Assembly: GCA_902385255.1 (NCBI GenBank)
Contig: CABMEV010000005.1
Span: 62,001-126,000 of the forward strand
Source of the DNA: Candidatus Tiddalikarchaeum anstoanum
GTDB lineage: Archaea > Nanobdellota > Nanobdellia > Tiddalikarchaeales > Tiddalikarchaeaceae
Reading direction: 5' to 3'
DNA length: 64,000 nucleotides
The number at the start of each line of letters is the position of its first letter. The first letter of the stretch is position 1. Below the pieces are notes generated by a model, which saw only the letters and a program-made list of their open reading frames with translations, did no database searches and was not told the origin of the DNA. Below are positions 1-8,543 of this stretch, piece after piece. Position numbers and translations under genes: made by a program.

Positions 1-99
1 ATAATTTTAGACATCGCGATATGCGTGATAGTAAACTATTTCGTGTTCCTGCTCTACTTCACTGTAAGAAGCGGGCTTTTACAAATAGGTGAAAAATAA
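1..99 (+). CDS. C-terminal end of a membrane protein (partial)
   Basis: The reading frame is open from the first base of the window and stops at TAA 97-99, giving the last 32 residues of a protein that begins upstream. The visible part is one hydrophobic helix (a VNYFVFLLYF stretch) followed by a short polar tail ending GEK, so it is a membrane protein C-terminus. The next gene starts at the base right after the stop, so the two are probably co-transcribed. The family cannot be named from this fragment. Confidence 0.6.
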   Translation: MILDIAICVIVNYFVFLLYFTVRSGLLQIGEK

Positions 100-396
100 A
101 TGATGGATATAACAACTATAATCGTGTACGTTATTCTTCTCATAATGCCAATAAGTTATTTATTATTCTTCAGGAAAAAACTTCACTTTTTCACAGGTGT
201 TTCCCCAAATAAATTCCTGCTCGTGTACATCTTCCTATCGTTTATGGTTACTATGAACTTGTTCGTAATACTTATTGATAACTGCGGACTGACACAGTAT
301 TACAGCCTTGCCGAGATGGTACAGGCAGCGGCATCCTTGCTTGCTGTAATATCTGGTTTGATATTCTTCAGGAAGATAATTTTCAAAAAAGAATAA
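100..396 (+). CDS. Small membrane protein, three predicted helices
   Basis: This is a 98-residue protein of unknown function. Hydrophobic segments lie at about residues 5-24, 39-58 and 74-91. Lys/Arg clusters follow the first helix (FRKKLHF) and the last (FRKIIFKKE), so the C-terminus is probably cytoplasmic. Two ATG codons stand in tandem at 100 and 103, and either could be the start. It directly follows the membrane protein fragment at 1-99, which suggests a two-gene membrane unit. No family motif is recognised. Confidence 0.7.
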   Translation: MMDITTIIVYVILLIMPISYLLFFRKKLHFFTGVSPNKFLLVYIFLSFMVTMNLFVILIDNCGLTQYYSLAEMVQAAASLLAVISGLIFFRKIIFKKE

Positions 397-431
397 GTTT
401 TATTAAAATAAGAATACTTAGTTCCTTCTTA

Positions 432-1667
432 ATGGAAGACGTGTTTAAGAAAGTGCTTAGCCGGGTTAACCCTACTGCTGAAGAAATAAGGATAGTGTCA
501 AATATTGAAAAGGAGATAATTTCAAAACTTGAAAAAGAATCTTACTCGAATAATCTTGATGCTGAAATAGTGCTGGGCGGCAGCGCCTCAAGAGGCACGT
601 TCATGTCAGGGAACCATGATTTGGACTTCTTCTTCAGGTTTAAAAACGAAGATGACATTAAAAATTATTACAGGAATATAGTCGAGAAGTGTTTTGAAAA
701 CTTGGTTTTAATGCATGGGACTAGGGATTATTTCAAGTTCAAATACAAAGGGTATGAAATTGAAGTGATACCCTCGGTCAAGTATGATTCCCCAAGTAAA
801 GCAAAGAACACGGCTGATATCAGCTTTTTCCACATTAATTACCTAAGGAAAAAATTCGAGAAAAATCCTGAGATGCGAAAAGAAGTCTTATTATTAAAAC
901 AGTTTTTGAAAGCCAACGAATTGTACGGCGCTGAGAGCGCAAAGAACGGCTTCTCAGGCTACGCGTCGGAATTATTGATTGTTTATTTCAAAACGTTCAA
1001 AAACTTGATGGACTTCTTTGAGAATAATAAGCCCAAGATAATATTAGACATTGAAAAATATTACAAGGATGATAAGGATGTTTTGAAACACCTTGGCGAG
1101 ACAAAATCAAATAATCCATTGATAATAGTCGACCCGTTGCTCCCGAAAAGGAATGCAGCAGCAAGCGTGTCATATGATATATTCAGCAACTTCGTATTCA
1201 GGATAAGGCAGTTTCTTCGCCAGCCGCTGATTAAATTATTCAACACTAGAGGGCTTAGTATCAGCTTAGTACTGGAGAGGAGCAACAGGAGAGGGACCAA
1301 AGTTTACGATTTCAAATTGAAGCCTGACAGGAATGAGTATGACATATTCAAGGCCAAGCTTCTTAGCAAGATGAAGCAGTTAAAGAAAGAGCTGGAAACT
1401 GAAGGATGGCTGGTTTACTCTTTCGGCATATGCGACGAGAAAATAGCTTATTTCGAACTGGAGACGATTAAGAACTCCAAGGCTAAAAAGCACTTCGGAC
1501 CTTTCGTATGGGCTGACGCTAAAGACTTCGATAAATTCTTCCAGAAATGGCAGGTTAATGCGCTTGGAAAACCTTACGTGGAGAATAATAAACTGATTGT
1601 GGATGTGTTCAGAAAAGAAGATATAGAGCAGAGTATTAAGAATTACCTGAAGGATTACTTATTATGA
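432..1667 (+). CDS. cca: CCA-adding tRNA nucleotidyltransferase (archaeal class I)
   Basis: This enzyme adds or repairs the CCA end of tRNAs using CTP and ATP without a nucleic acid template. The nucleotidyltransferase signature GGSASRGT is at about residues 49-56, followed by the metal-binding pair in HDLDFF near 62-67 and a third acidic region at EIEVIPS near 113. The 411 residues are close to the archaeal class I length. It fits the window, where the tRNA genes do not encode CCA directly after the discriminator base. The gene overlaps the next (NSUN methyltransferase) by four bases in an ATGA junction, so both are likely translated from one message. Confidence 0.95.
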   Translation: MEDVFKKVLSRVNPTAEEIRIVSNIEKEIISKLEKESYSNNLDAEIVLGGSASRGTFMSGNHDLDFFFRFKNEDDIKNYYRNIVEKCFENLVLMHGTRDYFKFKYKGYEIEVIPSVKYDSPSKAKNTADISFFHINYLRKKFEKNPEMRKEVLLLKQFLKANELYGAESAKNGFSGYASELLIVYFKTFKNLMDFFENNKPKIILDIEKYYKDDKDVLKHLGETKSNNPLIIVDPLLPKRNAAASVSYDIFSNFVFRIRQFLRQPLIKLFNTRGLSISLVLERSNRRGTKVYDFKLKPDRNEYDIFKAKLLSKMKQLKKELETEGWLVYSFGICDEKIAYFELETIKNSKAKKHFGPFVWADAKDFDKFFQKWQVNALGKPYVENNKLIVDVFRKEDIEQSIKNYLKDYLL

Positions 1668-2506
1668 TTAAGAGAGAGTTTGAGAAATCGTACACTGAAC
1701 GCTTCGGGCCGAATTTTGTCAGGGAGTTAACCGAGAAAATATGCACTCACTATAATGATTATATTAGGGTAAATACTTTAAAGATAAGCGTTGCCGATTT
1801 GAAAAAGAGGCTTGAAAACAGGGGTTTTCGCTTTAAAATGTTCAATAATATACCTTACGCATTAAGGGTTATGGAGGAGCCTTTTAGCATATCATCAACT
1901 CCTGAGTACTTGCTTGGATATTTCTACGTGCAGGACGGGGCTAGTATGATGCCTGTAATTGCATTAGACCCCAAAAAAGAAGATTTAATATTAGACTCGT
2001 GCGGGGCGCCTGGAGGGAAATGCTCGCATATCAGCCAGTTAATGAATAATGATGGTGTAATTGTCAGCTTGGATATTGACCGAAAGAGGCTGAAGTCGCA
2101 ATTATTCAACCTTCAGAGATTAGGAGTCAAGAATGTTGCAACCTTCCTTCTTGATGCAAAACAAGTCAGGAAGATAGGGATTCTTTTTGACAAAGTATTG
2201 GTTGACCCGCCTTGCAGCGCAAGCGGCGTAATATGGAAGGAGAAAAAAAGACTGAAGAGCATAAGCAAACAACAGGTTGAGAAGTATTCAAAAATTCAAA
2301 AAGACATACTAACATCCTCTGTCAAGACATTAAAACATGAAGGGTTAATAGTTTACTCAACGTGCAGCATTGAAGCTGAGGAGAATGAGGAAAATGTTAA
2401 TTTTGCAGAGAAAGAGTTAGGACTTAAATGCTTAAAGAGCGAGTATTTCTTCCCGCAGGTTAACAACACTCACGGATTTTTTTATGCATTGATGAGGAAA
2501 ATTTAA
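1664..2506 (+). CDS. NOL1/NOP2/Sun family RNA (cytosine-5) methyltransferase
   Basis: An SAM-dependent m5C methyltransferase acting on rRNA or tRNA. Motif I is CGAPGGK at about residues 113-119. Motif IV is DPPCSASG near 181-188, carrying one of the family's two cysteines, and motif VI, TCSIEAEEN near 233, carries the other. At 280 residues it is the compact archaeal form with little beyond the catalytic core. It overlaps cca by four bases and a stand-alone PUA-type protein lies just downstream at 3008, a combination often fused in other lineages. Whether the target is rRNA or tRNA cannot be read from the sequence. Confidence 0.9.
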   Translation: MIKREFEKSYTERFGPNFVRELTEKICTHYNDYIRVNTLKISVADLKKRLENRGFRFKMFNNIPYALRVMEEPFSISSTPEYLLGYFYVQDGASMMPVIALDPKKEDLILDSCGAPGGKCSHISQLMNNDGVIVSLDIDRKRLKSQLFNLQRLGVKNVATFLLDAKQVRKIGILFDKVLVDPPCSASGVIWKEKKRLKSISKQQVEKYSKIQKDILTSSVKTLKHEGLIVYSTCSIEAEENEENVNFAEKELGLKCLKSEYFFPQVNNTHGFFYALMRKI

Positions 2507-2970
2507 CTTATGTAATTATCATTTTTTCTTTTCTGCTTTTCCTGCTCTAACCAGTTTGATGACATTTTATTGCTTATCTTTTCAATAACGGGTTTTATAT
2601 CAATCCACGTGCTGACTGCTTTTTTGAGAAACTGGATTCTTACTTCTTCCTTCTTGGTGAATGCATTAATCGACTCCCAGTCCAATGCCGCGAGTCTTTT
2701 TAACACAGGGAATAATTCGTCCTTATCCTCTGATGTGAAAAATTTGGATTCGAAGCCGTCAAGGAAGCCTGAAGGGTTTAAGATGCCTAGAATTGCGCTT
2801 TTAATGATTGATGTTCTTCTAAGCACCGTACTCGTAATTTCCCATACAATATTTGCGGGCTTGTCTATGTAGAAGAAGAACTCATCCTCGTAATATCCCA
2901 AGTCTTCCAGGTTGTACTTCTTCTTTAGGGATTCGAAAATGTGAAGCACTTCTTTTCTGTTATCATCCAT
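2503..2970 (-). CDS. Conserved-looking hypothetical protein, 155 residues
   Basis: Not recognised. The protein is soluble, mostly helical by composition, and acidic in the first half (YYEDEFFFYIDK near residue 25). It ends in a very basic, polar tail (EQEKQKRKNDN). There is no signal peptide or membrane segment. The stop overlaps the stop of the NSUN gene by four bases in convergent orientation. It starts 37 bases from the divergent PUA gene, so the two share a short promoter region. No catalytic motif is visible. Confidence 0.65.
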   Translation of the reverse strand: MDDNRKEVLHIFESLKKKYNLEDLGYYEDEFFFYIDKPANIVWEITSTVLRRTSIIKSAILGILNPSGFLDGFESKFFTSEDKDELFPVLKRLAALDWESINAFTKKEEVRIQFLKKAVSTWIDIKPVIEKISNKMSSNWLEQEKQKRKNDNYIS

Positions 2971-3007
2971 TAAAAGGTTTTAATACTAATAACGCTTTAA
3001 AAAATTA

Positions 3008-3460
3008 ATGATAGACAAGTTCGTTAAGGGTTTCGAGACCCGTTTTGGCTTTAAACCTAATATGCCTGAGCATGCAATAGTTGACGGCTTTAAGGCGTTC
3101 GAAGTTAGCAAAGAGTTGTACGATAAGAGTTTTCGCATTAAGCCTCTAAGTGAAGGATTATTGCTCGCTACTAATAGAGGCGGTATGGTGATGCCTACGC
3201 AGTATTTTCTTTCACTGAATAAAGATGGTTTTAAGAATAAGATAATCCTTGATGAAAAAGTTAGTTTTTTGTTTACCTGCGGAAGGAGGATATTAAAGAA
3301 GAGCGCTTTGAGAATGACAGGCCGAGGACCATTATACTTAGTCTTAAACACGCGTGATGAAGTCCTGGGACTTGCGCAGTTTAAGGAGAAAGAATACTCC
3401 AATCTTGTTAACATAGGTGAATATTTCAAAGAGAACAGGATGGATGCGGTAGATTTCTAG
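3008..3460 (+). CDS. PUA-domain ribosome biogenesis protein (NIP7 / NOL1-NOP2 C-terminal type)
   Basis: The C-terminal half, from about residue 88 (FLFTCGRRILKKSA) to 132 (LVLNTRDEVLGLAQF), follows the PUA fold pattern seen in archaeal NIP7 and in the domain attached to NOL1/NOP2/Fmu methyltransferases. PUA domains bind structured RNA. The N-terminal part (FETRFGF...) resembles the pre-PUA region of the same group. Its position beside an NSUN methyltransferase that lacks such a domain suggests that it could act with that enzyme in rRNA modification or ribosome assembly; this is inference. Length (150) fits the family. Confidence 0.65.
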   Translation: MIDKFVKGFETRFGFKPNMPEHAIVDGFKAFEVSKELYDKSFRIKPLSEGLLLATNRGGMVMPTQYFLSLNKDGFKNKIILDEKVSFLFTCGRRILKKSALRMTGRGPLYLVLNTRDEVLGLAQFKEKEYSNLVNIGEYFKENRMDAVDF

Positions 3461-4137
3461 ACTATCTTTACCAGGTCGAGCGTGAACACTTCATGCTCTG
3501 CAAGATACTTTGCCAGAGGACCTAGTTTCTCCCCTCCGCCTTCGAAGAAGTTATTAAAGCACGGAAAGCTGAATATTGTCCTAATATTGGTTTTTACTTT
3601 CTTATCCTTGAAGTATTTCTCATTATCGAAATCGTAAATTGTCCAGACTTTCCTCTTCTCAATTATGCCTATCTTAGTTTTTATCCTATATGAAGAATGA
3701 AAATGGCCGAGCATTAAAGTGTCGACATCTTTAATGTTCTCAATTGAGGGATTTTTGTTTCCATGCATTAATAATGAATGCCCTATCCTGAACTCATTCA
3801 CCACTTCGATATTTGCGAAATGACATGTGTACTCTTCAATTTTCCCATCATGGTTTCCCTTGACTATTATAACAGACTCGAATAATGCTGATATTTTAGC
3901 CAAGAAATCGTATAATATTTTTCTGCGTTTTAAGAATATCTTATGCTTGACGTCGCCTAGTATTACGAGTTTTTTTGCTTTTTCCCTGAGTTTTTCTATC
4001 CTCTGAAGGAATTTAGGAGTCTGGTCTGGTATTATGTAACCTCTATCCTCCAGGTCTTCTTCAAAGCCTATATGCAAATCGGATATTATGGCATAGTCCT
4101 TCAATAATAGTGCAGCTTCGCCTTCTACAAACCTCAT
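3457..4137 (-). CDS. Metallophosphoesterase, archaeal SbcD/Mre11-related small type
   Basis: A calcineurin-like phosphoesterase of 226 residues. The metal-binding motifs appear in order: SDLHIGFE near residue 19, GDVKHKIF near 61 (GD with an extra KH), GNHDGKIE near 95, and GHFHSSY near 144. It resembles the archaeal family of putative phosphoesterases related to SbcD, not full Mre11, which has its own gene at 20365. The family's substrate is not established. The gene is convergent with the PUA gene, their stops overlapping by four bases. Confidence 0.85.
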   Translation of the reverse strand: MRFVEGEAALLLKDYAIISDLHIGFEEDLEDRGYIIPDQTPKFLQRIEKLREKAKKLVILGDVKHKIFLKRRKILYDFLAKISALFESVIIVKGNHDGKIEEYTCHFANIEVVNEFRIGHSLLMHGNKNPSIENIKDVDTLMLGHFHSSYRIKTKIGIIEKRKVWTIYDFDNEKYFKDKKVKTNIRTIFSFPCFNNFFEGGGEKLGPLAKYLAEHEVFTLDLVKIV

Positions 4138-4186
4138 AATTAAATCTAATAAAAGTTTTTAAGTAAATAAAAGTATTCTTTAACTC

Positions 4187-4741
4187 ATGCCCGAAGAAGC
4201 GCAGCAATGTATTTTTTGTCTAATCGGCGAAGGCAAGATTCAAAGTGCAAATATATGGAACGATGCTGATGTCGTAGCTTTCCTTGAGATTAAACCGGCA
4301 TCTAACGGCCACATAGTCGTAATATCCAAGGTTCACGCCCCTCTTATATCTATGCTGCCTAAGGAGGTTAGCGCTAAAATGTTCAGTATTGCATTAAGCA
4401 TTGGTTCTGGTATTGTAAAAAAGCTTGGCGCAACAGGTGTAACTTATCTTATTAACGAAGGAAAAGGTGCAGGCCAGAAAATTGCACATGCTGCAATTAA
4501 TATAATACCAAGGTATGACAATGACGGCGTCACCATAAGCTGGCCTGAGAAGAAACTTTCACAGGATGAATTAACCAAGTATATAAGCGGTATTTTTGAA
4601 AAATTGCAGTCTCCTGAAGATGCGAAGAAGGAATCTCACCCCGTCCAGGCAGCGCAGCCTCCAAAGGAAGAGAAGAATGAATCTCCGAAAAAAGAGGAGA
4701 AGACTGTTGTTATCAAAGAAAGGGTTCCAAGATACTGGTAA
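4187..4741 (+). CDS. HIT-family protein with a degenerate catalytic triad
   Basis: The N-terminal CIFC (Cys8, Cys11) and the following residues match the start of HINT/FHIT-like nucleotide hydrolases. The phosphate-binding loop GKGAGQKIAH leads into the HIT motif. The motif is altered: the H-x-H-x-H pattern reads His101-Ala102-Ala103-Ile104-Asn105, so the middle histidine, which is the nucleophile in FHIT and HINT, is alanine and the third is asparagine. Nucleotide binding may persist, but normal catalysis is unlikely. After about residue 140 there is a charged, proline-containing low-complexity tail (Lys/Glu rich) ending VPRYW. The gene stands alone between two minus-strand genes. Confidence 0.85.
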   Translation: MPEEAQQCIFCLIGEGKIQSANIWNDADVVAFLEIKPASNGHIVVISKVHAPLISMLPKEVSAKMFSIALSIGSGIVKKLGATGVTYLINEGKGAGQKIAHAAINIIPRYDNDGVTISWPEKKLSQDELTKYISGIFEKLQSPEDAKKESHPVQAAQPPKEEKNESPKKEEKTVVIKERVPRYW

Positions 4742-4748
4742 AAAAAAT

Positions 4749-5600
4749 TTATGCAAAGAGCAGTGCTTCTAAAAAGTTTATAAGCACGTTGCCATAAAAT
4801 ACTGCAAGTATTAATCCGATAAGGAAGCTTGGCACAAAAGGAATACCATCCCTTATCTTTATTGTTTTTAATTTGCTTTTCTGCAAGATTTTAATGTCAT
4901 CTTTTGACAGGCCTGTTGGTGTCTTTTTGACTGTTATCTTTCCTACTTTGATGTCATTAAAAATCCAGTCTCCAGGCTCCAGGCTTTTAACGCTCTTATC
5001 AACTGTTTGTATTATATTCTCAACTTTCCTGACTAAGTACGATATGGGTATGAAAAAAAGTATAAGGCTGAAAATCTTGTACAATTTATCAAAGAAGAAT
5101 AAGACTATGCTTGTCCCGAACAATAATATGACTATAACCAAATCAACAGGTGTTAATACTTTATTTATTTCTTTCCTCTTCTTGACTGCAAGTATGAATG
5201 AGTAGATTAGCCCGAACAATAAACCCCCAATTAATGTGTTTGTTATGAAATTGAAGAAGAAGGGTATTTTAAGCCCTGTTGTGGAAAAAGGGACTATTGC
5301 ATCCGTAGACAAGAAAGGTATTGCTATAGCCAGTGCAGTTATCATTTTAGCGTCACCGCCGCCCCACCAGCCTATCTTGTACAATACCAATGATACTATT
5401 AAGACTGGCACTGCGAAGAATAACAAGTTCAGGAAATTCGCTGCATCATTTGTTTCAAATATTAGCAATATCCTAAGAAGTATGAAAAGCACCCCGAAAC
5501 TGTATGTTGTATAATCGTGGACGAACCTGAATCTTATGTCATTTATACTGCTGATAATAAGGTAAACAGCCACTGATATCAGCAGGAATGTTTCAATCAT
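4749..5600 (-). CDS. Type IV prepilin / preflagellin peptidase (A24 aspartic protease)
   Basis: A polytopic membrane protease that cleaves class III signal peptides of pilins and archaellins. The two catalytic aspartates of the family are present: Asp21 in INDIRFRFVHD and Asp83 in the GxGD motif (WGGGDAK). Six or more hydrophobic helices are visible, and an extra soluble domain of about 70 residues lies near residues 195-255 (VGKITVKKTP region) before the last helix. This resembles the longer archaeal PibD/EppA-like enzymes. No pilin or archaellin gene is recognised in the window, so its substrates lie elsewhere. Confidence 0.85.
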   Translation of the reverse strand: MIETFLLISVAVYLIISSINDIRFRFVHDYTTYSFGVLFILLRILLIFETNDAANFLNLLFFAVPVLIVSLVLYKIGWWGGGDAKMITALAIAIPFLSTDAIVPFSTTGLKIPFFFNFITNTLIGGLLFGLIYSFILAVKKRKEINKVLTPVDLVIVILLFGTSIVLFFFDKLYKIFSLILFFIPISYLVRKVENIIQTVDKSVKSLEPGDWIFNDIKVGKITVKKTPTGLSKDDIKILQKSKLKTIKIRDGIPFVPSFLIGLILAVFYGNVLINFLEALLFA

Positions 5601-5635
5601 AAGATATTTATTAAGCTGGTTTCTTTAATAGTTTT

Positions 5636-6199
5636 GTGGAAATAAAGACTTGGTTTGTAGTTTTCGTAATATTCGTGATATCAAGAGCATTGATAACCCA
5701 GATTATACCTCCATTATTGTATACTATAATAATATTTTCAGTGCCCCTTGTCTACTTCATATATAAAAGAGAATTTTACCTGTTCTATTTCAACCTGACT
5801 GATACACTGCCTAGCATTGGGATAAATTTGACGTTCTCAATTATATTTATAATGTTCCTTCTTGTTGGCGGATTCCTTTTTGGAAATTATAACTGGGTGT
5901 TATTGTTAACCAGCAGTATTTCTGATATAATACTCGGATTACTGACTAGTTTTTTCCAGGAGATGCTGTTTAGGTATTTCATCCAGTACTGGTTCTTTAA
6001 AATGACAAATAATGATTTATTATCCATAATATTGACTAGCGTGGCAAGCAGTATAGTACTCCTTCCTTCTATTGTTGAAAGTTTCACTTACCTAATAATG
6101 GGATTAGTTATTGGCTACATATTCTATAAGACTAAGGATATTTATGGGGCTACGATGGCTAATTGGATAATTTCAACGTTTATCAGGGTAATAGCATAG
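5636..6199 (+). CDS. CPBP-family (Abi/CAAX) intramembrane protease-like protein
   Basis: Five to six hydrophobic segments surround a QEMLFR motif at about residues 109-114, corresponding to the EExxxR motif of CPBP proteases with the first glutamate replaced by glutamine. The third motif (GATMANW near 175) keeps the position of the usual H-x-x-x-N but not the histidine. The fold assignment is therefore reasonable but catalysis is doubtful. The start is GTG at 5636. It is divergent from the prepilin peptidase gene and 30 bases upstream of uppP on the same strand. Confidence 0.6.
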   Translation: MEIKTWFVVFVIFVISRALITQIIPPLLYTIIIFSVPLVYFIYKREFYLFYFNLTDTLPSIGINLTFSIIFIMFLLVGGFLFGNYNWVLLLTSSISDIILGLLTSFFQEMLFRYFIQYWFFKMTNNDLLSIILTSVASSIVLLPSIVESFTYLIMGLVIGYIFYKTKDIYGATMANWIISTFIRVIA

Positions 6200-6229
6200 T
6201 TTTTATTTAAAAAATGACGCTAAAACTGT

Positions 6230-6976
6230 ATGTTAGAGCTGATTGCAAGCGGAATCATACAGGGTATCGCTGAATGGCTGCCGATAAGCAGTCAGGGTAT
6301 AATCTCATTAATATTGCTTAACAGCGGTTACTCATTGCAGCAGTCAGTGGATATTGCATTCTTTCTCCATAGCGGAACACTGCTTGCAATGATTATGTAT
6401 TTCTGGAGCGATGTAAAACGCGTCCTGAATCCGAAAACAGGGCAGGATGTTCACTTATTATCTTTCCTAATCTGGTCCACGCTGTTCTCATTAATAACAG
6501 GTCTGCCTTTTTATTTTCTGATAGGCTCATTAGAAGTGTTCTCAAATAATGGCCCAAAAATAATTGGAACACTGCTAATCTTGATGGGTGTAATGCACAG
6601 CTCCAGAAAGGAGATAGGTTCCCGCAATGAGAATAGCATAGGAAGATTTGATGGTTTAACCACTGGCTTATTGCAGGGTTTTTCAGTGCTTCCTGGTGTT
6701 AGCAGAAGCGGCGTTACTACACTAGCATTATTACTCAGAGGTTTTAATATTGACAGCGCGTTAAAATATAGTTTCCTTGCGGGAATACCTGTGATATTAG
6801 GCTTGCAGATTGTAGAATTCATAAAAGGATTCTACTTCGACCCGATATACTTACTCAGCGCCGCTGCAGCTTTCATAGTTGGCAGGATAACAATAGGTTA
6901 CTTTTTCAAAATAGCAAAAAAACTAAACTTCACAGTAATATGCATAATACTTGGAATATTAAGCATACTTTTATAA
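6230..6976 (+). CDS. uppP: Undecaprenyl-diphosphatase-like enzyme, UppP/BacA family
   Basis: An integral membrane phosphatase that recycles polyprenyl diphosphate carriers; in archaea the carrier is probably dolichyl-type and the process N-glycosylation or other surface glycan assembly. The family motifs are intact: GIIQGIAEWLPISSQG at residues 8-23, with the conserved glutamate and serines, and PGVSRSGVT near residue 155. About seven to eight membrane segments and a length of 248 agree with the family. It may share a message with the CPBP-like gene upstream. Confidence 0.93.
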   Translation: MLELIASGIIQGIAEWLPISSQGIISLILLNSGYSLQQSVDIAFFLHSGTLLAMIMYFWSDVKRVLNPKTGQDVHLLSFLIWSTLFSLITGLPFYFLIGSLEVFSNNGPKIIGTLLILMGVMHSSRKEIGSRNENSIGRFDGLTTGLLQGFSVLPGVSRSGVTTLALLLRGFNIDSALKYSFLAGIPVILGLQIVEFIKGFYFDPIYLLSAAAAFIVGRITIGYFFKIAKKLNFTVICIILGILSILL

Positions 6977-7003
6977 AAAATTCTTAATTAATTAGATATT
7001 GTT

Positions 7004-7762
7004 ATGTTTTACTTAATAGGTCTTGGAATATACGGCTGGAAAGGTTTAAGCGTTGAAGGGCTTAATGCCTGCAAAAATGCGGATTCAATGTTTATAGAGA
7101 CTTATACCAATATCATTCAGAAAGAGTATATCATTGATTTGGAAAAGACGATTAATAAAAAAATAAGGGAATTATCCCGGGATGATGTTGAAACAAAGAG
7201 TGAAGAATTATTTATTGACAAGTCAAAAAAAAGCGATGTCTGCCTGCTTGTTGGAGGAGACCCTTTAACCGCCACTACGCACATAGAGCTTTTAAGGCTC
7301 TGCAAGGAGAAGGGCATAAAATTCAAAGTGGTGCATGCAGCCAGCATATACAACAGCGTCTGCGAAACAGGACTTCACGTTTATAAATTCGGGAAAAGCT
7401 GCAGTATCCCCTTCCCTGAACCTCATTATAATCCGACCAGTTTTTTTGATATTATCGAACAGAACCAGAAGATTGAAGCGCACACTATTGTATTCCTGGA
7501 TATCAAAAAAGACCAGGACAAGTATATGACAATATCTGAAGGGTTGAATATACTGTTAAATATTTCAAAGGAGAAAAAAAGTTTCTTCAATGATAATACT
7601 AAAGTTATAGGGATTGCGAGACTCGGCTCTCCAGACCAGGTAATAAGATACGGCTCTGTAAAAGAGTTGTTAAACTTCGATTTTGGAAAAAATCCGCATA
7701 TCCTGATAGTGCCGAAAATGGGTAAAATCGAAGAAGAGTACGCGAAAGAATTATACAGTTAA
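7004..7762 (+). CDS. dphB: Diphthine synthase (diphthamide biosynthesis methyltransferase)
   Basis: This SAM-dependent enzyme methylates the modified histidine of elongation factor 2 during diphthamide formation. The start MFYLIGLGIYGWKGLS and the motif GGDPLTATTH near residue 83 are typical of this member of the tetrapyrrole-methylase superfamily. The C-terminal RLGSPDQ near 204 also fits. Length 252 is normal. The first pathway enzyme, Dph2, appears only as a truncated fragment at 16912, so whether the pathway works depends on a second dph2 copy outside the window. Confidence 0.95.
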   Translation: MFYLIGLGIYGWKGLSVEGLNACKNADSMFIETYTNIIQKEYIIDLEKTINKKIRELSRDDVETKSEELFIDKSKKSDVCLLVGGDPLTATTHIELLRLCKEKGIKFKVVHAASIYNSVCETGLHVYKFGKSCSIPFPEPHYNPTSFFDIIEQNQKIEAHTIVFLDIKKDQDKYMTISEGLNILLNISKEKKSFFNDNTKVIGIARLGSPDQVIRYGSVKELLNFDFGKNPHILIVPKMGKIEEEYAKELYS

Positions 7763-7805
7763 CAAAAATTTATTAATTAAGGCAGGATTTAACTATTTCA
7801 TAATA

Positions 7806-8543
7806 ATGGTTAATCATTTTAAGCAGCTTTTCGAACTTGGACTTCTCTCATTCGACAGGGAGAAAGCTTTTTTTGACCTGTTAAGAAACAGCATTCCTGC
7901 AATGATGGCTAAAGAGGGTGACAAGACAAGAATTCAGGTGAAGAAAGGCGGAAAAAAAGCATTAATCTCCATAACTAATGAAGGTGTTACAGTATCTGGT
8001 GATTATGATTATTTCTCGTATGGTTTTGAAAAAGTTTACAAGAACGTTTTGTCCGAGTACGCTTTAAGCGTAAGGTCAAAGAAAGAGTTGTTATCAGTGC
8101 TTAATGTTGGCGAATTTTATAAGTTCGTACTGGTTCCAGTGCTTCTTGAGGTGCGTAACTCTTTCAAACTGAATATTAACTGGCTGGTGAGCGAGGTTAA
8201 AAAACTGGGCGCTGAGAAAAAGTTCCTTTTTTTCAAAGTTAAAAATAATGTTTCAGCAAGCTGGAAAAATAACGTGTTGGAGCTCTCATTTGACGATGCG
8301 AAATTCATTATAAAATTCAAGAAGTACAAGGTTGATAATTCATTGTTGTCCGACGACGTAAATGTTGGAAAGTTCCAGGTTGACGTGCATGATGCTTTCT
8401 TTGCGGGGCTGCCGTATACTATTTTGGCGTTGAACGGCAGTGAATTCAATTACTCATTCGAGGGTAGTGATATGTATCTTCGCGAGCTGGCAAAAAATAT
8501 GCTGGAATCCTTATATGACTTATTAATCATCGAGAATGTTTAA
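7806..8543 (+). CDS. Hypothetical protein, 245 residues
   Basis: Not recognised. It is soluble, with no signal peptide and no convincing membrane helix. The first 70 residues are basic (VKKGGKKALISI) and the rest alternates charged helices and hydrophobic strands. The start ATG at 7806 lies 43 bases after dphB on the same strand. Its stop overlaps the convergent HAD-like gene by four bases. No motif supports a function. Confidence 0.65.
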   Translation: MVNHFKQLFELGLLSFDREKAFFDLLRNSIPAMMAKEGDKTRIQVKKGGKKALISITNEGVTVSGDYDYFSYGFEKVYKNVLSEYALSVRSKKELLSVLNVGEFYKFVLVPVLLEVRNSFKLNINWLVSEVKKLGAEKKFLFFKVKNNVSASWKNNVLELSFDDAKFIIKFKKYKVDNSLLSDDVNVGKFQVDVHDAFFAGLPYTILALNGSEFNYSFEGSDMYLRELAKNMLESLYDLLIIENV

